50,445 nt of DNA from Bacteroidales bacterium UBA4295 (GCA_002395805.1 DGVB01000005.1:14628-65072); one strand, 5' to 3'. Shown: positions 35,301-44,636, numbered from the stretch's first letter. Notes: generated by a model from the letters alone, not told the origin. Program-made: numbers and translations.

Positions 35301-38300
35301 CGAAACTGCAGTTCAGTTCCGGCAGGACAATATACGAATTGAAGTTAGTCTCGGTAGTATGGATACGCAGGGCATGGCTGTCATTACGTCCCACCTCGAG
35401 GTGTCTGGACGCATTATAAGTTGAAAGCGGTCCGGATGTTTCGTATCCCTTACGCTGGATGAGCCACTGGTAACCATTCAGCGGTGCACCATAGGTCAGA
35501 CCGACATGGAAGCAACCCGGCTTGTAGTACAGCGAGTCACTCGCATCACCGCCAAGGATATCATTGCTCTCCCAGTCGGAGCTATTATCAAAGTTCCAGA
35601 CGAAGTCCGTTCCGTTCATATTAGGCTCCATCGGCATACAAAGCGTACGGAAGGCCAGTTTGGTGGCGTTTGCACTTGCATTGGCAAAGTTCTTCGCAGC
35701 CGAAGGCCATGCGGCACCGGACAAGGTAGCTATATAATCGGTTTGCGGATCCAGATTCTCCACGAGTTGCTGCGTTACACCGCTCAGATTCGGGAAGGAA
35801 ACCACAGCAATACCGGTAGCAGCATTGGTAATAACGAGATTCCACGGCCCACCGATATTATCCCACTCTACGAGTGCGCTGGTTCCATCTGCCGTTACCT
35901 TCTTAAGCGACACGAGACTCACGCCTTTCAGAGCACCGAGAGCAACGGAGTCCACACAGATATACGTGCTATCCGACGGCTGCTTCGGCATATGCAGTAC
36001 CACCTGTCTGGTAGCCACTGTAGTCTCATCGAGGTCAAGAGTAAAGTAACTATATCCATACTTCTTCTTGGATGTATAGCCACCAATAACTGTTGCATCG
36101 AGTGCATCGAGACGAACCGTAGCCAAATGCTGATAGGTATCGAAGTCCTTATCCTTCTCTATCGTACCTACCTCGAGTATCGCATTCGTCTGGGCTATCG
36201 GCAGTTTGGTACTGAAATCCAGATAATCCGGGCGTACCTTGAACTCAAAAGAACGCGCTTGTGCATTATCGATAGCGGGGAAGATGATGTATTCGCCGAA
36301 ATATTCCCCACGCGCATGCATCATCAGCGCACCATTCGTCGCACCCACACCTTGAAGCGAATAATGATACGTGGTATCATTGGTGCGGCTATGAGGATAA
36401 TACATATACGACTGCGTTTCCGCGCCGATGGTATCGCGTCCGGCTACCAACGCCGGATGGAGGTAATAGTTATCACTCTCGGAGTTCGGGCTACGCTGCC
36501 ACAATTCGGACTTTTCAAAGCCGAAGGAATAGCTGTCAGCGAAGTAGAACTTGGTACTGAACTTAACCGGAGTACGCATCCAGGAACTTACCGCTCCCTC
36601 GCCGCACATGGTCCGTGCAAAGACATAATAGGAGGACGCCGGAGTAAGCCCGGTGAGCACGATATGAGTCGAATCAACCGTCATCTTCTGCGCCGCATTC
36701 AAATAGCGAGTGATATCACCGGCATTGTTATACTGGGATTCCGTAAGGACTACCACTTGCCACTGCGCATCATCCTGCTTATAAGGAGTCAGACGCAACT
36801 CTGCCGATTCAAGCGAAGAACCGATAAACTTAAGTTTCGGTGCATTACAATTCGATACATACTCCAGACCGATATTGTCAATATCAATATCAATCGTCGT
36901 GCCTTGGTATACACCGGAAGTGAAAGCAATACGATCATACATCAACTCGTAGTTTGCCAGAATCATCTCATGGTGCACGAACGCAAATTGGGTTGTATTG
37001 AAAGTATCAATAGGCACAAAGGTTGATAAATCTTCCGGATCGGCTATCGTACCAACATACAACCGTCCGGTACTGGAACTACCGTACGGACAGATGTCAA
37101 ACGAAAGTTTGGTATCGTATAAATCCGCATCAACAGCCGGCAATACAAGCCATGAAGCATAGGAAGGACTATACAAGTCAACAGCCTTCGATCCATTGCT
37201 TTGAGCGGCTACCACTTGCGGATACGTGGTACTACCGCGCATAATCCAACAACCTATATCACGCGTACCGGTACTATAGCTCTCGAAGTCCTCAAATAAA
37301 GGCAACGGCACACCACCGGAAGTCGGACAAGGAGTCTTAAACGACGCATAAGTCATGGAAATAGCCGTACTGTCACCGCCCTCACAGATACCTTGCGCAT
37401 AGACATAGTATTGCGTAGTCGGATTGAGGCCAGTAAGGAGAATCTCATCCGAATGGTCAACAATCGTATCGAGCAGATAGTTATATTTCGGTTTTTGATC
37501 CTCCGTCAAGAGCTTATCAGACAATAGCATACGATAGGTATCCTGATAGCCTTTCCAGCTGATAATAGCCCTATCCTCACCTACGCTATCCACCGTGAAG
37601 GACTGGATCGGACGGCAACGCGGTATCGGTTCAACCGATATCTCCGAGATATACGCATAGTTGGTTTTACCGAAATCAGAGAGGAACATAATGTTTCGTC
37701 CCAGATCACCCATATAGTCACCTTCGTAATTCTCAAAGCCGACGCTATACGGATCCCACGCAGTATGACTGAGATTGAGCGTATCGATTGCCACGAAGGT
37801 ATTCAAGTCACTCGGATCGGTTACGACACCTACGATAATCTGACTGTTATAGGAGGAAGTACTATAACCACGTCCCCAGAAAGTAACCTGGTACTTCTTA
37901 ATCGAGTCTACCTCCAATTCCGGCATAATCGCATAAGCACCTACCGTACTGGACGATGAGGAAACATAATCATAGAAATAGAGGTAGTTATTATCATTAT
38001 GCTTATAGGTGGAGGAACTATTGACATACGGGATGTATGACGAAGAAGCGTTCTGGGTCTTGCTACCTACCGTCCAACAAGGTCTCTCACCGGAAGAACC
38101 GGTGGTAAATCCTTCTTTTTCGCTAAAGGTAATGGTACCTATTTCTTCCGGAGTCACGGAAGCACAAGGCGTAGTGAACGACAGTGTATTCCATTGGGAC
38201 ATCGTAGCCGTGTCGCAGAGAGCCGCTGTATAGACGTAGTACTTTGTCTGCGCATCCAGCACGTCCACCGATTGCGAACGACGGCTGATTGTATCCAAAT

Positions 38301-41300
38301 AAACGAGTTGGCTAGCCGGTACTACATAGTTCTCTCTCGCCAAGTTCGCATCCGAGATCTCCGTATTCGTAATCATCAATATCCACGGGTCATTCGTACG
38401 GAGTCCGCTGCTGACACGTACACCGGTAGTGGTCAATTCCGAGATACTCGGCTTAGTAAGCGGACATGCCACCGATACGAACGATACATCGTCCAGATAT
38501 GCGTAAGACGTTGTATTATACGGCGTACGCCATGCGATATACTTTGCCGAAGCCGGAATAACGCTTGTGTATTCGCTAAGATCATAGGAATATTGAATAC
38601 TATTGCCCACCCCTTGTACCGAGTCAATCACAACAAACGTACTCAAGTCCGTCGGATCGGTCATCACTCCTAATATCCATTTATACGACGTGGATGCATA
38701 CATATAGAACGTCACCGCAATATGACTCAAGCTATCGCAGTTAATCTCCGGAGATGCCACATAGGCTACTCCGTAATAGGACGAGCTACTATACATACGG
38801 AAGGATTGCGAACCGGAGTTAGAATAAGTGGTCGAATTATAGACGTATGGGATATACGTAGATGTAGCATCCGGATCGCTATTCGCACTATACCAGCAGG
38901 TAGGCACTGTACCGGAGTAGGATTCAAACGTCTCCTTATTCGATTTCGTCGGGTCTAACAGTTCGCAGGACGTCTCCGCCGCTGCAACCACCCAGGCACT
39001 ATCCCCACAAAGGCTGCGGACATAGACATAATAGGTATGTAACGCTTGCAGGCCTGACAGATAGAAACTCTTACCCGTAACGATGGTATCACGCACGACA
39101 TCCAAAGAGGAGTTATACGAGTTATTATTCACTGCATTGAGACTAACATTCGAAGAAAGCACTTTCAATTCCCATTGGTCAAGATCCGAGAGGCCTTGCC
39201 AGGTGATGTCGATAGAGTGCGGTGCAAAATTCGACTGCTTGAAATCATAGGCCTCGATACACGACGGATCCTTCAACTCAACATTATCAATGAAGACATG
39301 ACTACTCATCTCCAAACTACCACCCAAACCGGTAGTGATGGCGATATTATCATATGCCAACTCATAGTTGGAGAGAATGAAACGTACTTTCTTAAACGCT
39401 GCTCCTCCGCTTACATAGACGGTATCAAACGGCACAAAGCTGTTCTGATCCTCTATATCCTCCATCGAGCCCACGTATACCACGGCGGTAGATGATGCAT
39501 CACCTTCCTCCGTACGTATATCGAACGCAAGGAGCATATCGGACAGGTTTCCCTCTACCGCCGGCAGGATAGCCACCGAGCGGTGAATGGTACCGGAAGA
39601 ATAGAGATCCAGCACTTTCTCCGGATATCCGGCCGTACCGGCATTTGCAATACGCGGATAACCCACACCCATATAGTCGGCTAATTGCCAACAACCGGCT
39701 AATGTACTCTCGATATTATAATCCTCGAAAGAATCTTTAAAGGGGAATATTTCCTCCCTACAGGGGGTAGCAAAACTCATCTCCGTCCACCAATCGGGAT
39801 CGCAAGTAGCACGTATATAGAGATAATAGGTGGCATGCGGCGTGAGGTCTCCGAAGCCGAACTGAGGTTTTGCAGTCGAATTATTCCACTGCAACGAATC
39901 AGCGAACACAACCCCGCGCATAGCTTGAATCTCCTCGAATGTCTTATGCAAACGATCCGTTTCTTTCAAAGCCGTACGAGACAGGAATACCTCCCAGAGA
40001 TCCCAAGAGGACTCCTCCCAAAGCATGGTAATGGAATCCGGTTCAATCTGCAACTCAATATTAGTCGGAGGTACACAGTTGGAAAGCTCTTCAACGATAA
40101 TCTCATCGATATAGTTGATGGTGTTCTGACTCATTTTCATCACATCATCCCATACAATAGCTATCACCCCGTCCGGGCCGGTATAGTTCGTGAAGTTCGC
40201 ATAGCAACGGGTGTAACCCTCCGTATTGAGAGTAAAATGCGAAACAGGCACGAAGGTATTGATATCCATCGGGTTGGACATGATACCGATTGTGGCATGT
40301 GCCTGATTGAAAGTACTACTTCCGCTCAGGTAAAATTTCACCTGTACATTGGACAAGTCTTCCACCAGCGGGAGAGTAATCCAAGTATCGGCACCTCCAC
40401 GCTTGCTCATAAACAAACTACCCAAGCCTCCGTAGGAGTATTTCGAGTCGGTGAGAACAGCCGGATAGGTCGTTCCGTTATTACCAAATACGCCTAAACC
40501 GGTAACAAAACTACCGGACATACCGGGGATGGTATATTTAGTAGTCGTAGATGTCTCAAAATCGAAATTATACGGGATAGCGCGCTGTGGCGCAAGCGTT
40601 ACGAACGGATAGCGGTACGACCACTCGGTACCGGCAGCCAGTACATAGACGTAGTAAGGTCTGTTCCAACTATGATCAGCCTCCAATTGGGTACAACGAT
40701 AACTATTGGTCGTTACCGTAGCCTGGTCAACAATCGCAGAAGAGGCAGGATTAGCAGGATCCACCTCGGTATTGGTAACCAGCACAGTATACGAAGAAGC
40801 ATTCCCTTCCCATGAGATATCGGCATAAGTATCGCGCGGGTTGACCGTAATCTTCGTTACTTTGTTGACATTCCTATGATACTCTATCGTCAGGTTATCA
40901 AGATAGAATAGGTTTTGACGATCGAAACGACTGACAAATGCCACATAGGCACCCGTACCATCGTACGAACTAAGGTCTACTATGTTCTCCTGAAACGTCT
41001 TATTACCCCATACTTCCACCGTATCCACCGGCGTAAAGGTAGTAATATCATCCGGGTCATCCATGACACCAACGATGATACTACGGCCATACTGACGACC
41101 GGTGTAAGTGTACACCGTGCTCCAGAAATGCACCTGGCATTGGTTCACCTGGAAACCGTCGTTCAGCGTATCCGCCAAAGCCGGCGTAGCCAGATATACA
41201 TAGCGGTCAGCCGGTATAGCCTGTTCCGGTTTGGATGTTTCTCCTCCTGAGAAAATAACCGCTGAAGTAACATCCGGAGAATAATATGCCCATGCCGTAG

Positions 41301-42300
41301 CCGACGCTCTCGAGTTGACAAACGGGTTGGTATTCTGGGTGTTACCACTCCACACCCAGTCTACATCACGGATAGTACCTGACGGATAGTTGAAGTTCTC
41401 TGTAAATGGCACATTCTTGATAGTACGCACTTTGAAACCAAAGGGCATTCCCTCCGTCAGTTCACTACTCCAGGAACTAATCTCATCACCGCAGATAGAA
41501 CGGACATAAAGAAGATATAACTCACCTGCCTCCAGGATTAAATCCTTGTTCGTCTCATCCATAATCTGACCATGAAAAACGATTTTCTCCGGTGTAGTCG
41601 CCTCAATCTCATCAATCATATCCGGGTCAATCGTATCCTGGGTGACTACCACTTCGTAATAGTCCGCATCGAAACTGGCCATCCAAGCTATATTAACTTT
41701 CCCGGCACCTTTATTGGTCGCCATAAGGTTATAGGGAACAGTACACTCCGGAGCAGACTGAACCTTGATACTATCCAAGACTATACCACGACCAAGGTTG
41801 TCTTTTCCCTCAAAGGCAATCTGATAAGTTTTTCCCGCTTCGGGCAAGGAAATCTTCACACGTTGCCAATTCGAACTGGCCGTGCTATACTCCGCCAGAG
41901 TCTTCCATGACAAACGCTCATCGGTACGGTACAACACACGCAACGTGTCGCGATCCGCACCCCATTTCGGATTCGCATAATAGAAGATCAGCTCAGGCAT
42001 GTACACCTTTGTGGGGCGCAGGTCCATCACCTTACTGATCAACCTTGTCGCGTACCCTTCGGTCTCACCTGTCGTATTACGCAAATAAGCACGCTTGGTA
42101 CCCTGTACTACCGTCGATGGATGAGACAGACCGTCTGCCACATCCTCTACCGCCCAAGGCATATTGCCTGCCACAAACTCCTGGGTCCAAACGTCTTCTT
42201 GGATTCCGTTCTCAAAACCTTCGTCAATAAGAACGACACGGGCATTGAGACTCATTGACATAGCCGTCACGGCTATCAAAAAGAGTAGATTCTTCTTCAT
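32305..42300 (-). CDS. Giant secreted fibronectin-III / lectin-like repeat protein with GCDS-V modules
   Basis: The product has about 3331 residues from the ATG at 42300 (signal peptide MKKNLLFLIAVTAMSMSLNA). An upstream in-frame ATG at 42342 would add 14 residues and is unlikely because it lies at the predicted transcription start. Ten fibronectin-III-like units begin near residues 185, 477, 742, 1013, 1277, 1560, 1815, 2128, 2453 and 2760. They are separated by beta-rich lectin-like domains with recurrent motifs such as VGTMTDP or VGVMTDP followed by FVPIDT. From about 3063 there are two C-EG/GCDSVVTL modules (HGCDSVVTLDLYV, IGCDSVMTLIVSY). The short tail (YRDNLYIILNDEWYNAAGQKV) resembles that of the other giants. 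I infer an exported surface adhesin. Its own promoter lies upstream and a strong terminator downstream. Confidence 0.85.
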   Translation of the reverse strand: MKKNLLFLIAVTAMSMSLNARVVLIDEGFENGIQEDVWTQEFVAGNMPWAVEDVADGLSHPSTVVQGTKRAYLRNTTGETEGYATRLISKVMDLRPTKVYMPELIFYYANPKWGADRDTLRVLYRTDERLSWKTLAEYSTASSNWQRVKISLPEAGKTYQIAFEGKDNLGRGIVLDSIKVQSAPECTVPYNLMATNKGAGKVNIAWMASFDADYYEVVVTQDTIDPDMIDEIEATTPEKIVFHGQIMDETNKDLILEAGELYLLYVRSICGDEISSWSSELTEGMPFGFKVRTIKNVPFTENFNYPSGTIRDVDWVWSGNTQNTNPFVNSRASATAWAYYSPDVTSAVIFSGGETSKPEQAIPADRYVYLATPALADTLNDGFQVNQCQVHFWSTVYTYTGRQYGRSIIVGVMDDPDDITTFTPVDTVEVWGNKTFQENIVDLSSYDGTGAYVAFVSRFDRQNLFYLDNLTIEYHRNVNKVTKITVNPRDTYADISWEGNASSYTVLVTNTEVDPANPASSAIVDQATVTTNSYRCTQLEADHSWNRPYYVYVLAAGTEWSYRYPFVTLAPQRAIPYNFDFETSTTTKYTIPGMSGSFVTGLGVFGNNGTTYPAVLTDSKYSYGGLGSLFMSKRGGADTWITLPLVEDLSNVQVKFYLSGSSTFNQAHATIGIMSNPMDINTFVPVSHFTLNTEGYTRCYANFTNYTGPDGVIAIVWDDVMKMSQNTINYIDEIIVEELSNCVPPTNIELQIEPDSITMLWEESSWDLWEVFLSRTALKETDRLHKTFEEIQAMRGVVFADSLQWNNSTAKPQFGFGDLTPHATYYLYIRATCDPDWWTEMSFATPCREEIFPFKDSFEDYNIESTLAGCWQLADYMGVGYPRIANAGTAGYPEKVLDLYSSGTIHRSVAILPAVEGNLSDMLLAFDIRTEEGDASSTAVVYVGSMEDIEDQNSFVPFDTVYVSGGAAFKKVRFILSNYELAYDNIAITTGLGGSLEMSSHVFIDNVELKDPSCIEAYDFKQSNFAPHSIDITWQGLSDLDQWELKVLSSNVSLNAVNNNSYNSSLDVVRDTIVTGKSFYLSGLQALHTYYVYVRSLCGDSAWVVAAAETSCELLDPTKSNKETFESYSGTVPTCWYSANSDPDATSTYIPYVYNSTTYSNSGSQSFRMYSSSSYYGVAYVASPEINCDSLSHIAVTFYMYASTSYKWILGVMTDPTDLSTFVVIDSVQGVGNSIQYSYDLSEYTSVIPASAKYIAWRTPYNTTSYAYLDDVSFVSVACPLTKPSISELTTTGVRVSSGLRTNDPWILMITNTEISDANLARENYVVPASQLVYLDTISRRSQSVDVLDAQTKYYVYTAALCDTATMSQWNTLSFTTPCASVTPEEIGTITFSEKEGFTTGSSGERPCWTVGSKTQNASSSYIPYVNSSSTYKHNDNNYLYFYDYVSSSSSTVGAYAIMPELEVDSIKKYQVTFWGRGYSTSSYNSQIIVGVVTDPSDLNTFVAIDTLNLSHTAWDPYSVGFENYEGDYMGDLGRNIMFLSDFGKTNYAYISEISVEPIPRCRPIQSFTVDSVGEDRAIISWKGYQDTYRMLLSDKLLTEDQKPKYNYLLDTIVDHSDEILLTGLNPTTQYYVYAQGICEGGDSTAISMTYASFKTPCPTSGGVPLPLFEDFESYSTGTRDIGCWIMRGSTTYPQVVAAQSNGSKAVDLYSPSYASWLVLPAVDADLYDTKLSFDICPYGSSSTGRLYVGTIADPEDLSTFVPIDTFNTTQFAFVHHEMILANYELMYDRIAFTSGVYQGTTIDIDIDNIGLEYVSNCNAPKLKFIGSSLESAELRLTPYKQDDAQWQVVVLTESQYNNAGDITRYLNAAQKMTVDSTHIVLTGLTPASSYYVFARTMCGEGAVSSWMRTPVKFSTKFYFADSYSFGFEKSELWQRSPNSESDNYYLHPALVAGRDTIGAETQSYMYYPHSRTNDTTYHYSLQGVGATNGALMMHARGEYFGEYIIFPAIDNAQARSFEFKVRPDYLDFSTKLPIAQTNAILEVGTIEKDKDFDTYQHLATVRLDALDATVIGGYTSKKKYGYSYFTLDLDETTVATRQVVLHMPKQPSDSTYICVDSVALGALKGVSLVSLKKVTADGTSALVEWDNIGGPWNLVITNAATGIAVVSFPNLSGVTQQLVENLDPQTDYIATLSGAAWPSAAKNFANASANATKLAFRTLCMPMEPNMNGTDFVWNFDNSSDWESNDILGGDASDSLYYKPGCFHVGLTYGAPLNGYQWLIQRKGYETSGPLSTYNASRHLEVGRNDSHALRIHTTETNFNSYIVLPELNCSFDTMMLEFYGRCFANYDQTHNLSANRNKIADATYLNDAYSHSIVVGTLTDPGDFSTLQILDTLTYMQTDLKAGDNVANDPAGLRYWELKQMPLEFAQGKYIVLFQPAPGLFYIDDLAVKPVGSTLFPPTNTRTTGVTSTTATLAWNTHHPEYTTIIVLLDATGKEVNRIQVTGTSYQLTGLNPAMNYQWYVFQTNGTSTSASTKPVQFNTDCVVLTPDYTCGFEPAEGWMNIEGQKSYTQTLCWTYGDAAQDGAWVNANYDPYNQENNRNYSYSYNGSTALMMHATTSSRLTYQPYVAMPAMDVTAYDTLQVMFWMRPAYVSAANDSVAMSYTGSTYSKSVIVGTMTDPANPATFVPIDTVTYDGTLSVTDHAIPENDYLFQQMKVELTGATGPYIAFMTSFFEKGSKTQKTGDYIWIDDISFAHRQECKDPTDLKELQIGTEHAVLTWNPIDSAGTYRVQVSTDPFFAKEDAFIFNDVVESNTCTVKGLQPLSTYVWRVQSLCGERWGESSFSQKATFKTNRSPYFLEEFTTTVSANEWTFSKAHADNVLDSTGVVARGVDNWSFSRKSDNNGLQGPHYAAIGYNADYHWMITPTFYLPEDDSVHLSMDLALTACNTAHLATSNAITDNDVKNDYYVMIIVSEDGGETWKSRNILAKWQNTNEPGMQLRDISSTGMRVRYSLAAYAGKNIRVGLYREARTTSNTGMVVHVDNVRLGYFDKTIEPASACQYEDVTIGGITLDGEVTKPGIHSYPTCFYATDAEARAGKRDSVQQLEIEVFPAQETFFTDTICEGEQFTGYDFLPKTATGIYHRKLLSHEHGCDSVVTLDLYVKPRKYALDEEVSICAGENYIWNDKVYNRAGIFRDTLLSSIGCDSVMTLIVSYLADEKDTLYAESMVDLEELPFTYSDPLHPYLAGQTITYPAGTPQGIYMDTVRVEGEACTTILIHTLTVYDKHQAIDNIFDGKKGARKLIYRDNLYIILNDEWYNAAGQKVADPHR

Positions 42301-42352
42301 ATATATTTTTATATAGAAATTATTTTGCCTAAAATAAACCAAATCTAGGGCG

Positions 42353-42383
42353 CAAAATTACATATTTTTTTTTGAATTTGCAA
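42353..42383 (-). promoter_or_regulatory. Promoter of the 3331-residue gene
   Basis: The minus strand has TTG (42381-42383), 20 bp, then TAATTTTG (42353-42360). The transcript would start near 42346, giving a leader of about 46 nt to the ATG at 42300 and arguing against the ATG at 42342. Confidence 0.6.
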
Positions 42384-42447
42384 CAAAATGTCAAATTTTT
42401 TGTGATTTTTATACATTTTGCTAACTCTATTTTACACCTATTCGCAT

Positions 42448-42478
42448 AAAAAAGAAGCGGCCTGAAAAGGTCGCTTCT
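42448..42478 (-). terminator. Rho-independent terminator after gcvH
   Basis: On the minus strand, AGAAGCGACC and GGCCGCTTCT form a 10-bp stem with one mismatch around a TTTTCA loop, followed by six T. It lies 28 bp past the gcvH stop codon and upstream of the giant gene's promoter, so the two transcription units are separated. Confidence 0.88.
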
Positions 42479-42505
42479 CCTTATTTATTACACGCGTACG
42501 CGCGT

Positions 42506-42880
42506 TTAGAGCGATGCTTGGTATGCCGCTGCGTCCATCAGCTTCTCCAGTTCGGCAGCATCCTTGACGCTGATCTTGATGATCCATCCCTTGCCGTACG
42601 GGTCGTTGTTTACCAACTCCGGCGCGGCATCCAATTCTTCGTTCAACTCCAATACCTCGCCCGTCACAGGCATATTCAGATCGCTCACGGTCTTCACCGC
42701 TTCTACCGAACCGAACACCTCGCCCTGGCCGACCGTTTCGCCTACCGTAGGCACATCGATAAAGACGATCTCGCCTAACTCAGACTGCGCATAGTCAGTA
42801 ATACCTACATACGCCTCATTGCCCTCCACGCGAATCCACTCATGCTCGCTGGTATATTTGATATTCTCAGGAAAATTCAT
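42506..42880 (-). CDS. gcvH: Glycine cleavage system H protein
   Basis: The product has 124 residues, the usual length. GcvH is the lipoylated carrier that shuttles the aminomethyl intermediate between the P, T and L proteins of the glycine cleavage system in the cytoplasm. The sequence shows [12 protein letters not shown] at the N-terminus, [15 protein letters not shown], the lipoylation motif [13 protein letters not shown] with Lys63 as the attachment site, and [10 protein letters not shown] near the C-terminus. It is the second gene after gldJ, separated by a 53-bp spacer filled with a heptamer repeat. It ends at a clear terminator. No gcvT or gcvP is in the window. Confidence 0.96.
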   Translation of the reverse strand: MNFPENIKYTSEHEWIRVEGNEAYVGITDYAQSELGEIVFIDVPTVGETVGQGEVFGSVEAVKTVSDLNMPVTGEVLELNEELDAAPELVNNDPYGKGWIIKISVKDAAELEKLMDAAAYQASL

Positions 42881-42883
42881 ATC

Positions 42884-42937
42884 TCTAAACTCTAAACTTT
42901 AAACTTTAAACTCTAAACTTTCAACTCTAAACTTTAA
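42884..42937. repeat. Heptamer tandem repeat in gldJ-gcvH spacer (TAAACTY)
   Basis: About seven copies of TAAACTT or TAAACTC (minus strand AGTTTAR) fill the spacer between the gldJ stop and the gcvH start and include the stop codon. The same TAAAC heptamer lies at 703-728. It may arise by slippage, or it may act as an A/T-rich translation leader; neither is shown. Confidence 0.8.
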
Positions 42938-44532
42938 TTCACCGGTGTACCGGGAATCTGATCGCCCAGCGTACTCATTGCGCAGCGGAAGCCCACTTTC
43001 GACGAAGCCTTATCCTGGTCGAGATAACGACGGGTGGAAGGATTGAGCCAGTAGATACGATCAGCCCAAGAACCTCCTTTATACACGCGGGTCTTCTTCG
43101 TTACGCGCGGAGCCAGCACGTCCGTCGGGTCGCTTTTTACCTCCGACAGATCGGCCACACCTACTGTATCCAACGGATAGTCGGTCTCTATCAGGCTGGC
43201 AAAATCGCCGTCCAGCACGTCGCGCTTGTCATCCTCTTTGCCATAGGTGATCATCACGCATCCTACAGAGTCAATCTGGTATTTGCCGTTGTCGTCCAAT
43301 ACCGGATGACTGTAGATATTACCGCGGTAGGAGTTATACTCGCTGGTCTCCTGATAGGTCGTCTCGCGATATACATCCATTACCCATTCGTTTACGTTGC
43401 CGGCCATGTTGTACAGACCGAAATCATTCGGAGCGAACTCATCTACCGGGTTGGTGATCACACGGCGGTCATTCAGCGCACCGCTCACACCCATCATGTC
43501 GCCGCGGCCGCGAACGAAGTTAGCCTGCATCTGACCGAGGTTCTTTTTCGACATATCGCGGGGGTGATAACCGCTCCACGGATATACCTTACCCTCGATC
43601 GTCAGTCCGTCCTCGCCGGCTACAGGAGCATAAGCTGCGAACTCCCACTCTGCCTCTGTCGGCAGACGGTAACCTGTCACAAAGATACCGTCGGCGATGT
43701 TGACCTTGCGCTCATTGCCGTAGCTGTCGAATTTCGGACGACGGCCGTACTCAGGTACATACGTATCGTCCATCAGATATTTCTCGGTATTGAATACAAA
43801 CTTGTCGCGAATCCACTCGTAGCTCGGACGATACATCGTCACCGTCTGCTCCGGATCCTCCGGGCTTACCTCCTCATAGGAATACATCTCGTATCCCGTC
43901 TCCTGCTCCCATTCGTCCTTGTATGCCTCGTCGTCCGTCGGCTGCAGGTCAGCGAACGGAGGAACAACGATTGCGCCGGCATTGATCAGAGCCATCTCGT
44001 TCACACGGTCGGTACGCCATTGGCAGTATGCCATCGCCTGCTCCCAGGTCACACCTACGATAGGATAGAACGAGAAAGCCGGATGCTCGAAATAGTTATC
44101 CTCATACGGATCATTGTATGCCAAATCCTCGCGCCATACCTTATGATCCGGACGAGCCTGATCTACCAGCTCCGGAGCTACTGCGCCGAATACATACTCC
44201 AGCCAGTGCAGATACTCGTTCCAGTTGAGGTTGGTAACCTCATATTTATCCATATAGAACGAACTTACTGTCAGCGTACGGGTCTCATTGTTGCGCGGAG
44301 CGGTGATGAACTCATCTTTCTCACCTACCGTAAACGAACCGCCCTGAATAGGCACCATACCTACAGGATTGACATTACCCACACCTTCATTGGCCTGGAA
44401 ATTCGTGGTTCTTTCGTCGAAATAATTCCAACCGGTGGTGTTACTAACACGGGTGTTCAACTCACGTTGCTGGCATGCTACTGCTGCCATCGCCACCGAA
44501 ATGATCAAGAGATACTTAAATACCTTTTTCAT
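42934..44532 (-). CDS. gldJ: T9SS / gliding motility lipoprotein GldJ
   Basis: The product has 532 residues and is a formylglycine-generating-enzyme-like (SUMF1) lipoprotein of the T9SS and gliding apparatus. In Flavobacterium, GldJ is needed for gliding and for stable GldK. The signal peptide ends in a lipobox with Cys20 (MAAVAC). The sequence then has NTTGWNYFDE, GMVPIQGGSFTVG, SSFYMDKYEVTNLNWNEYLHWL, WRTDRVNEMALINAG, RLPTEAEWEFAAY, GNVNEWVMDVYRET and YKGGSWAD, ending in VGFRCAMS. The EYLHWL segment and the N-terminal TTGW motif fit GldJ better than its paralogue GldK/PorK. Also, no gldLMN genes follow. It sits upstream of gcvH and has its own promoter. It is probably part of the export route of the giant proteins nearby. 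Confidence 0.86.
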   Translation of the reverse strand: MKKVFKYLLIISVAMAAVACQQRELNTRVSNTTGWNYFDERTTNFQANEGVGNVNPVGMVPIQGGSFTVGEKDEFITAPRNNETRTLTVSSFYMDKYEVTNLNWNEYLHWLEYVFGAVAPELVDQARPDHKVWREDLAYNDPYEDNYFEHPAFSFYPIVGVTWEQAMAYCQWRTDRVNEMALINAGAIVVPPFADLQPTDDEAYKDEWEQETGYEMYSYEEVSPEDPEQTVTMYRPSYEWIRDKFVFNTEKYLMDDTYVPEYGRRPKFDSYGNERKVNIADGIFVTGYRLPTEAEWEFAAYAPVAGEDGLTIEGKVYPWSGYHPRDMSKKNLGQMQANFVRGRGDMMGVSGALNDRRVITNPVDEFAPNDFGLYNMAGNVNEWVMDVYRETTYQETSEYNSYRGNIYSHPVLDDNGKYQIDSVGCVMITYGKEDDKRDVLDGDFASLIETDYPLDTVGVADLSEVKSDPTDVLAPRVTKKTRVYKGGSWADRIYWLNPSTRRYLDQDKASSKVGFRCAMSTLGDQIPGTPVN

Positions 44533-44589
44533 AACTTATTTTGGTTATTATATATATGCTATTTTTATGCGCGTACGCAATTCAGCCTG

Positions 44590-44620
44590 CAAATGTACTG
44601 CTTTTTTCGCACATACGCAA
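44590..44620 (-). promoter_or_regulatory. Promoter of gldJ-gcvH
   Basis: The minus strand has TTG (44618-44620), 20 bp, then TACATTTG (44590-44597). The start would be near 44583, with a leader of about 50 nt. It stands back to back with the folP promoter; their -33 elements are 16 bp apart. Confidence 0.62.
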
Positions 44621-44636
44621 GAAAATTGCGATTTTT

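Noticed and set aside
42934..44532. GldK/PorK identity for the SUMF1-type lipoprotein
   Set aside because: The TTGW motif near the N-terminus and the EYLHWL segment fit GldJ, and no gldL, gldM or gldN follows.
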